A stretch of DNA of 38,629 nucleotides from Methylobacter sp. (GTDB lineage: Bacteria; Pseudomonadota; Gammaproteobacteria; Methylococcales; Methylomonadaceae): contig JAURYJ010000025.1 in the NCBI GenBank assembly GCA_030653985.1, positions 1 to 38,629 of the forward strand. Reading direction: 5' to 3'. The notes beneath the pieces were generated by a model. That model did no database searches. It was not told where the DNA came from and saw only the letters and a program-made list of their open reading frames with translations. Positions within the stretch are counted from its first letter, which is position 1. Each line of letters starts with the position of its first letter. The position numbers and the translations under genes were made by a program. Below are positions 33,315 through 38,629 of the stretch, one piece after another.

Positions 33315-34193
33315 ATGCCATTACAAAATTTAGTTGAATATTTCAATGACCGATTCGGGCAGGAGCATCGCTCCAGTTTTAGGCCCTTTATTCTGGAACA
33401 GGGAAAAATAAGCGGCCTATTCGGCCCGGTTCGGATAGACAGCAGTTTTTCGCCACTACGACAGACCTTAAAACCTGCGGCGATCATTGGACATACCGCC
33501 AAAATCAAAGTGTCCACTTATGAAGTTCAGCACCTGTATTCAAGCGAAATTGAAAATCTGTTGCCTCATAATTCATTCCAAACCAATGAATTTGAATCTA
33601 TCATTAATTTTGACCGCTTATCCCGCACCGTGCACATGCTAAATTTTTTACCATTAACGCATTTACACGACCTACTTTTTTTGGAGGTAGATCCACGCCA
33701 TATACTTGGCGTTAAACAAGATCACGGCGCTTATTTTCAAGAAGTCATTACGCAGTGCGGATTAGAAACTAAAAATATCGTTATCATACTGGCCGTAAAC
33801 AGCCAATATATACGTTATCATCAAGTACTGATTGAAGGTTTGGAAAACTATCGACATCGAGGTTATCAAATTGGACTTAAATTCGATTCCGTTGCTAAAG
33901 AAAGTCAAACATTTGAATTCATTCAAAAGTTATCCCCCGATTATGTCAGCTTATCAGCTCGATATCTGGATAATGTACGTGACAATACCTTACCGGCAAA
34001 ATTACACAAATTGAAAGCCTTGGTGACCAGTACAGGGGGACAAAATATTCTGCAACATATTGATGAAAAGAGATCTGATTCCCTGGCTCGCAATACCGGT
34101 TTTGATCTGGTGCAGGGTAGTTATTATGAACGATCATTAGCCCCCGTATTTTCGTCGGAATCAAGTGATTCCGGAGTCAGCGCCTATGGCTAG
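33315..34193 (+). CDS. Degenerate EAL-domain protein, probably not a c-di-GMP phosphodiesterase
   Basis: The 292-residue protein can be matched segment by segment to an EAL fold. FLEVDPRH stands for the N-x-S strand, IVIILAVNSQ for E-x-T-E, YQIGLKFDSV for the DDFG region, and PDYVSLSARYL for PDY-K-D. LVTSTGG stands for the E-V strand and DLVQGSYY for QGY. Most metal-binding and catalytic acids are replaced. The ATG at 33315 is preceded by AAGGAATAAGGCT. A longer frame from 33186 would run through the terminator and is rejected. It may bind c-di-GMP or a partner rather than cleave; that is inference. Confidence 0.7.
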   Translation: MPLQNLVEYFNDRFGQEHRSSFRPFILEQGKISGLFGPVRIDSSFSPLRQTLKPAAIIGHTAKIKVSTYEVQHLYSSEIENLLPHNSFQTNEFESIINFDRLSRTVHMLNFLPLTHLHDLLFLEVDPRHILGVKQDHGAYFQEVITQCGLETKNIVIILAVNSQYIRYHQVLIEGLENYRHRGYQIGLKFDSVAKESQTFEFIQKLSPDYVSLSARYLDNVRDNTLPAKLHKLKALVTSTGGQNILQHIDEKRSDSLARNTGFDLVQGSYYERSLAPVFSSESSDSGVSAYG

Positions 34194-34292
34194 TACTCAG
34201 TCAACTTTATTCTGACGATGAAGCAATTGGATGTGGGGAATTAAAAACGATAGTTAATACTAACAGTCACCATGCCATTGCGAGGAAATTCC

Positions 34293-35069
34293 ATGTGTGA
34301 ATTATTGGGTATGAGCGCAAATGTCCCGACCGATATTTGCTTCAGCTTTACCGGCCTGAGGCAGCGCGGCGGACGGACCGGACCGCATCGGGATGGTTGG
34401 GGTATCACCTTTTACGAAGATCAAGATTGTCGCACCATTAAAGACCCCGGGGCCTGCTATGACTCCCCCATTGCCAAACTGATTCAAGCCAGCCCGATTA
34501 AAAGCCGCGCCGTTATCGGCCATATCCGACAGGCTAATCGGGGCCCTGTCGCTTTGAAAAACACCCATCCTTTCACCCGCGAACAATGGGGCAGTTTTTG
34601 GACGTTCGCTCATAACGGTCAATTGAGCGATTATCAGGCCTTGCAACAGTCAGGCAAACATCTTCCCGTCGGCGATACCGACAGTGAAACCGCATTTTGC
34701 TGGCTGCTCAACGAACTGGATCGAAAATACCCCAACAAGCCCGCTGACATGCAAGCCATGTTCCGTTATATGGGCGATCTGTGTCTCCAATTGCAGCATT
34801 TCGGCATCGTCAACATCCTGCTGTCAGATGGCGACTATTTGTTCTGTTTTTGCAGCAATACCTTGCATTGGATTACCCGACGCGCGCCATTCGGGAAAGC
34901 CCAGCTAATTGATGATGATATCGTCATCGATTTTCATCAGGAAACCACACCCAATGATATCGTCACCGTCATCGCCACGCTACCGCTAACCAGCGATGAA
35001 CAATGGCATAAAATGGAAGCCGGTTATTATCGGTTGTTTAGTCAGGGTGAATGCGTTACCGGTCAATAA
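34293..35069 (+). CDS. Class II glutamine amidotransferase (YafJ type)
   Basis: From ATG 34293 the 258-residue protein begins MCELLGMSANVPTDICFSF, placing Cys2 as the N-terminal nucleophile after methionine removal. GLRQRGGRTGPHRDGWGITF, GHIRQANRGPVALKNTHPF and FAHNGQL are the Ntn-hydrolase glutaminase motifs. GDTDSETAF follows. This family hydrolyses glutamine or gamma-glutamyl compounds; the substrate is unknown. AGGAAA lies 5 nt upstream. An in-frame ATG at 34272 is rejected because it would bury Cys2. Confidence 0.92.
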   Translation: MCELLGMSANVPTDICFSFTGLRQRGGRTGPHRDGWGITFYEDQDCRTIKDPGACYDSPIAKLIQASPIKSRAVIGHIRQANRGPVALKNTHPFTREQWGSFWTFAHNGQLSDYQALQQSGKHLPVGDTDSETAFCWLLNELDRKYPNKPADMQAMFRYMGDLCLQLQHFGIVNILLSDGDYLFCFCSNTLHWITRRAPFGKAQLIDDDIVIDFHQETTPNDIVTVIATLPLTSDEQWHKMEAGYYRLFSQGECVTGQ

Positions 35070-35230
35070 TTCAGCTTGCAGATGGCGTCACGACTAAAGC
35101 TGCGCCTTCCGAGTGAGTCATCACGAACGAAAATCTTTGCCCGCCAGCAATAAACGCCACATCATCCATTTATCTCGGTATTTATGAGTAACTATATTGA
35201 CTTATTAAACCGGAAAATCGTACTAACCTG

Positions 35231-35281
35231 TAATTCGAATTATGCTACGCTTTTAGGCATTGCGGGTAAATTCGACCCGCA
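35231..35281 (+). promoter_or_regulatory. ald upstream region: palindrome and leader hairpin
   Basis: TAATTCGAATTA (35231-35242) is a perfect 12-bp palindrome. TGCGGGT-aaattcg-ACCCGCA (35261-35281) forms a 7-bp stem 47 bp before the ald ATG. The palindrome could be an operator and the hairpin part of the 5' leader. The remainder of the 35070-35328 gap shows no gene. Confidence 0.4.
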
Positions 35282-35328
35282 AGACTTTTATTACTGCGTA
35301 TTACCTTCCATTCATCAGGAGTCAAACC

Positions 35329-36444
35329 ATGCTAATCGGACTACCCAAAGAAATTAAGGACAACGAGAATCGAGTCGGTCTGACGCCAGGTTCAGTCAAA
35401 GCGTTAACGCGCAGAGGTCATCAGGTGCTGGTACAAAGCGGCGCGGGGGAAGGCAGCTCGCTTTCGGATGAAGAATATCAGTCTGCCGGCGCTCAAATCG
35501 TTGCCCATGCAGAAGATGCGTGGGCGGCCGACATGGTGGTCAAGGTAAAAGAGCCGATTGCATCGGAATATCACTATCTGCGTCAGGACTTGTTGCTGTT
35601 TACCTATCTGCATTTGGCGTCGGATAAAGCGCTGACCGACGCCCTGTTAGCCAGCGGAACCACCGGTATCGCTTACGAGACCGTACAAACCGAAGACGGT
35701 AGTTTGCCTTTATTGATACCGATGAGTGAAGTGGCAGGACGTATGGCGACTCAAGTGGGCGCAATCTATTTACAAAAGTCGCATGGCGGTCGCGGTGTCT
35801 TAATAGGCGGTGTGCCGGGCGTCGCTCCCGCCAATGTCGTCATTCTGGGCGGCGGCATCGTCGGTACCAACGCCGCGCGGGTCGCGGTCGGCTTGGGCGC
35901 GCAAGTCACGGTACTGGACATCAGCCATACCCGCTTAAAATATTTGGATGACATTTACCGAGGTCAACTACAAACGCGCATCAGCAATGAATCGACTATC
36001 GAAGAGGTCATCGACACCGCCGATCTGGTCATCGGCGCGATTTTAATCCCCGGTGGACGAGCACCCTGGCTGATTACCCGTAACATGCTGCCGACCATGC
36101 GCAAAGGCTCGGTGATCGTTGACGTGGCCGTCGATCAGGGCGGCTGCGTAGAGACCACGCGCCCGACGACTCACAGCCATCCGACATATGAAATCGACGG
36201 CGTGGTGCATTATTGCGTCGCCAACATGCCGGGCGCTGTGCCGCGCACCAGTACTTTTGCGCTGAACAACCAAACGGCCGGCTACGCCTTGCATCTGGCA
36301 AACGAAGGCCTGGACGCCGTACGTAAAGATCCGGCGTTGCAATGCGGACTCAATACCTATCGCGGGGCCGTAACCTATCCCGCCGTGGCGGAAGCGTTCG
36401 ACTTAAAATATACCGACCCGCTACAAGCATTGGGTTGTGCTTAA
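35329..36444 (+). CDS. ald: Alanine dehydrogenase
   Basis: Ald interconverts alanine with pyruvate and ammonium using NAD; in methanotrophs it is a common route of ammonium assimilation. From ATG 35329 it is 371 residues, the standard length. It begins [20 protein letters not shown] and has VVKVKEP with the substrate lysine. YLHLASDK, the NAD fold [20 protein letters not shown] and [17 protein letters not shown] are also present. AGGAG lies 8 nt upstream; the longer in-frame reading from 35260 is rejected. A terminator follows. Confidence 0.97.
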   Translation: MLIGLPKEIKDNENRVGLTPGSVKALTRRGHQVLVQSGAGEGSSLSDEEYQSAGAQIVAHAEDAWAADMVVKVKEPIASEYHYLRQDLLLFTYLHLASDKALTDALLASGTTGIAYETVQTEDGSLPLLIPMSEVAGRMATQVGAIYLQKSHGGRGVLIGGVPGVAPANVVILGGGIVGTNAARVAVGLGAQVTVLDISHTRLKYLDDIYRGQLQTRISNESTIEEVIDTADLVIGAILIPGGRAPWLITRNMLPTMRKGSVIVDVAVDQGGCVETTRPTTHSHPTYEIDGVVHYCVANMPGAVPRTSTFALNNQTAGYALHLANEGLDAVRKDPALQCGLNTYRGAVTYPAVAEAFDLKYTDPLQALGCA

Positions 36445-36454
36445 AAATGAATAT

Positions 36455-36487
36455 TGCCCGGTAGCAGACGGCTACCGGGCATCATTT
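36455..36487 (+). terminator. Rho-independent terminator after ald
   Basis: TGCCCGGTAGC pairs perfectly with GCTACCGGGCA (11 bp) around a five-base loop, followed by TCATTTT. Confidence 0.85.
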
Positions 36488-36530
36488 TAAGTAGCCGCCG
36501 CCAACAGAAATCCGATAAGTAAAAGTATCT

Positions 36531-36713
36531 CATGTTTCAATCCACATTCGACCTCATCTGCCAAATCACTTGTCTTACGACAATCCATCGACAGATAGAG
36601 GCCGGTGGATTGGCTCGCCGTAAACGACGAGGTTACCTGGAAGGTAAAGCATCGTTGTCAACGTTTAACAAATCTCCCTAAAGGGAGAGGTCTCAAACCA
36701 ACAAGGAAATTTG
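36531..36713 (+). promoter_or_regulatory. Structured fabD leader shared with cmoA (candidate cis-regulatory RNA)
   Basis: Stems: P1 CAATCCAC (36538-36545) with GTGGATTG (36605-36612). P2 ATCTG (36556-36560) with CAGAT (36592-36596), containing TTGTC-ttac-GACAA. P3 CTCG (36614-36617) with CGAG (36628-36631). P4 TTACC with GGTAA (36633-36647). Last is CTCCCT-aa-AGGGAG (36674-36687), just before AAGGAAATTTG and the ATG. It aligns with 4495-4317 on the minus strand over its whole length. P1, P2 and P3 differ in bases between the copies but still pair. The regulator or ligand is unknown. Confidence 0.7.
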
Positions 36714-37664
36714 ATGAATAACCAAATTTATAACTTAGCATTTGTTTTTCCGGGTCAGAGTTCGCAATCGGTCGGTATGTTGGCTGACTTGGCGGCCAGT
36801 TATCCGGAGGTTAGGCAGACTTTTGAGCGGGCATCAGATGCGCTGGGCAAGGATTTGTGGGCGCTTGTCGCCAATGGCCCGGACGACGAACTTAACCAAA
36901 CGCATAATACGCAACCGGCCATGTTGGCGGCCGGTGTGGCGGTATGGGAAATTTGGTGCAAGCGCAGCACGGTGCGCCCGGCGTGGATGGCCGGGCACAG
37001 TCTGGGCGAATATACTGCTCTGGTTTGTTCGGATGCGATGTCGTTTGAAGACGGCATAAAACTGGTTGCCGCCAGAGGTCGGCTGATGCAGGAAGCGGTG
37101 CCTGCCGGTGTTGGCGCAATGGCCGCCATTTTGGGGCTTGAGGATCATGAGGTGGTTAAGGTGTGCTCTGATGCTGCAGGCAGTGAAGTGGTTTCTGCGG
37201 TCAACTTTAATTCACCGGGCCAGGTGGTCATTGCCGGTCATGTTGCCGCCGTTGAGCGCGCCATACTGGGTGCTAAAGCAGCGGGGGCTAAACGTGCTGT
37301 GCTGTTGTCGGTTAGTGTGCCTTCGCATTGCGCATTAATGGCATCGGCCGCGCTAAAACTGGATCAGCAATTGCAAAATACCGCTATCGATACGCCTAAG
37401 ATGACGCTGATCCATAATGTCGATGTCGCCTCCCATAGCGCTCCCGAAGTCATCCGTAACGCGTTGAAAGAACAACTCTATAAACCGGTGCGTTGGGCTG
37501 ACGGCATCAAGTTCATGCATGACCAGGGCGTCACCTGTTTTGTTGAGTGCGGCCCCGGCAAAGTGCTCATCGGCTTGAATAAGCGTATCGCTAAGGATGC
37601 CGGACACTACTCTATTTATGATCCGGATACATTAAACACAGCATTGGAGCAATTTAATGGATAA
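36714..37664 (+). CDS. fabD: Malonyl-CoA:ACP transacylase
   Basis: FabD moves malonyl from CoA to acyl-carrier protein for fatty-acid synthesis. The 316-residue protein has FVFPGQSSQSVGM and the nucleophile serine in GHSLGEYTALVCS. The arginine region is KLVAARGRLMQEAVP, and VSVPSHCALM carries the catalytic histidine. CFVECGPGKVL is near the end. It overlaps fabG by 8 nt. The usual plsX-fabH genes are not upstream; ald is. Its leader is the shared structured element. Confidence 0.97.
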   Translation: MNNQIYNLAFVFPGQSSQSVGMLADLAASYPEVRQTFERASDALGKDLWALVANGPDDELNQTHNTQPAMLAAGVAVWEIWCKRSTVRPAWMAGHSLGEYTALVCSDAMSFEDGIKLVAARGRLMQEAVPAGVGAMAAILGLEDHEVVKVCSDAAGSEVVSAVNFNSPGQVVIAGHVAAVERAILGAKAAGAKRAVLLSVSVPSHCALMASAALKLDQQLQNTAIDTPKMTLIHNVDVASHSAPEVIRNALKEQLYKPVRWADGIKFMHDQGVTCFVECGPGKVLIGLNKRIAKDAGHYSIYDPDTLNTALEQFNG

Positions 37665-38385
37665 ACAAGTCGCTTTAGTAACGGGAGCCAGTCGCGGTAT
37701 TGGCCGAGCCATCGCCGATAGGTTGGCGCAGGATGGTTTTTTTGTCATCGGCACCGCCACCACCGATAACGGCGCCGATTCAATCAGTGCTTATTTGGGT
37801 GAACTCGGCAAGGGCTTAAAGTTGGATGTCGCCGACCCTGAATCTATTGCCGATGTCATCAAGGTTGTTAATGACGACTTTGGCGCGCCTGCGGTATTAG
37901 TCAATAATGCCGGTATCACCCGCGATAATTTGTTGATGCGGATGAAGGACGACGAATGGGACGACATTATCAACACCAACCTGACGTCGGTTTTTCGCAT
38001 GAGCAAAGCGGTGTTGCGCGGCATGATGAAAGCCAAGACTGGCCGTATCATCAATATTTCATCGGTCGTCGGCGCCACCGGCAATGCCGGGCAGGCCAAT
38101 TATGCGGCAGCGAAAGCCGGCATGGTCGGTTTTGCCAAATCTATGGCCAAAGAGGTTGGTTCGCGCAATATCACCATCAACACAGTGTCGCCCGGATTTA
38201 TCGATACTGATATGACCAAAGAACTGGGTGACGATATTAAAACAGCCTTGCTGGCATCAATTCCTTTGTCCCGATTGGGGCAAGCGGAAGAAATTGCGCA
38301 TACCGTTTCATTTTTGGCATCGAGTGGCGCAGCTTATATCACGGGTGAAAACATTCATGTTAATGGCGGCATGTTCATGCCTTAA
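37657..38385 (+). CDS. fabG: 3-oxoacyl-ACP reductase
   Basis: FabG reduces beta-ketoacyl-ACP with NADPH. The 242-residue short-chain dehydrogenase has the cofactor motif VTGASRGIGRAIA and the strand VLVNNAGITRDN. The catalytic serine is in INISSVVGATGNAGQANYAA with Tyr-x-x-x-Lys (YAAAK). The end, AAYITGENIHVNGGMFMP, is typical. It overlaps fabD and is followed by acpP. Confidence 0.97.
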   Translation: MDKQVALVTGASRGIGRAIADRLAQDGFFVIGTATTDNGADSISAYLGELGKGLKLDVADPESIADVIKVVNDDFGAPAVLVNNAGITRDNLLMRMKDDEWDDIINTNLTSVFRMSKAVLRGMMKAKTGRIINISSVVGATGNAGQANYAAAKAGMVGFAKSMAKEVGSRNITINTVSPGFIDTDMTKELGDDIKTALLASIPLSRLGQAEEIAHTVSFLASSGAAYITGENIHVNGGMFMP

Positions 38386-38387
38386 TG

Positions 38388-38533
38388 TTGTGACTTTGTC
38401 GCAATATCAAGTATAATCCCCCCCGCCGTCTGGAACCTCCGGACACGGGATTTCAAATAAAATCAATAACAATACTAGTGTAAGTCCGAAATTTAAGATA
38501 TTAGGAAACTTACATTGTTTGAGGATAATAATT
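38388..38533 (+). promoter_or_regulatory. acpP promoter and leader
   Basis: TTGTGA (38388-38393) and TATAAT (38412-38417) are 18 bp apart, a good sigma-70 promoter starting 3 bp after the fabG stop. The leader contains GTCTGG-aacct-CCGGAC and a TGTAAGT (38479-38485) with ACTTACA (38508-38514) inverted repeat before the ribosome-binding segment TGAGGAT. A separate promoter for the abundant ACP is expected. Confidence 0.7.
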
Positions 38534-38629
38534 ATGAGTAATATTGAAGAGCGAGTAAAAAAGATTGTTGCAGAACAATTAGGTGTTAAAGAAGATATCG
38601 CAACCGATGCTTCATTTGTAGATGATTTA
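38534..38629 (+). CDS. acpP: Acyl carrier protein (5' part)
   Basis: Thirty-two codons are visible, starting [20 protein letters not shown] and ending at FVDDL, where the window stops. The next residues should be the DSL serine that carries phosphopantetheine. Start, spacing after fabG and sequence all match AcpP, the carrier of fatty-acid synthesis. Confidence 0.96.
   Translation, partial: MSNIEERVKKIVAEQLGVKEDIATDASFVDDL

Overview
The window looks like chromosomal DNA of a gammaproteobacterium, most probably a type I methanotroph or close relative (Methylococcales). The basis is indirect. cmoA/cmoB, the pilB-pilC-pilD-coaE-zapD-yacG cluster, holC next to pepA and valS, and lptF/lptG are typical of Gammaproteobacteria. 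A zwf-edd-eda-gltA cluster and very dense palindromic repeats fit methanotroph genomes. No methane-oxidation gene lies in the window, so the placement is an inference.

Layout. 1-600: decayed IS200/IS605 DNA (the 3' end of a tnpB, three near-identical right-end hairpins, a structured stretch that could be guide-RNA scaffold) and a fragment of a MocR-type regulator. 640-2426: a class II aldolase-family gene and a DapA-superfamily gene, closed by a strong terminator. 2581-5235 (minus): mlaC, then cmoA-cmoB. 5375-7789 (plus): hemB, a six-helix membrane protein and aroE. 7813-10734 (minus): gamma-class carbonic anhydrase-like protein and lptF-lptG. 11090-17013 (plus): pepA, holC, a DUF2281/PemK-type toxin-antitoxin pair and valS. 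17310-22833 (plus): pilB, pilC, pilD, coaE, zapD, yacG. 22890-25805: CYTH protein, fdxA, two small minus-strand membrane proteins, a GFA-family protein and an alpha/beta hydrolase. 26072-31606 (minus): zwf, edd, eda, gltA, i.e. glucose-6-phosphate through the Entner-Doudoroff steps to pyruvate, followed by entry to the citrate cycle. 31800-34193 (plus): very small ORFs, a secreted six-cysteine protein and a degenerate EAL-domain protein. 34293-36444: class II glutamine amidotransferase and alanine dehydrogenase. 36714-end: fabD, fabG and the start of acpP.

Two things stand out. First, a leader of about 180 nt is shared by cmoA (4317-4495, minus) and fabD (36531-36713, plus). Both copies end at the ATG with the same ribosome-binding segment, and several predicted stems keep their pairing while their bases change. 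I do not recognise it as a known riboswitch; it is the best candidate here for an undescribed regulatory RNA. Second, palindromic repeats have entered protein-coding genes without breaking the frame. A 51-nt hairpin unit occurs twice in holC and once in valS, always in the same reading frame and with compensatory arm changes. A 47-bp near-perfect palindrome sits inside cmoB, and a different repeat sits in valS. This resembles the Rickettsia palindromic elements. At least five other palindromic families occupy the intergenic spaces.
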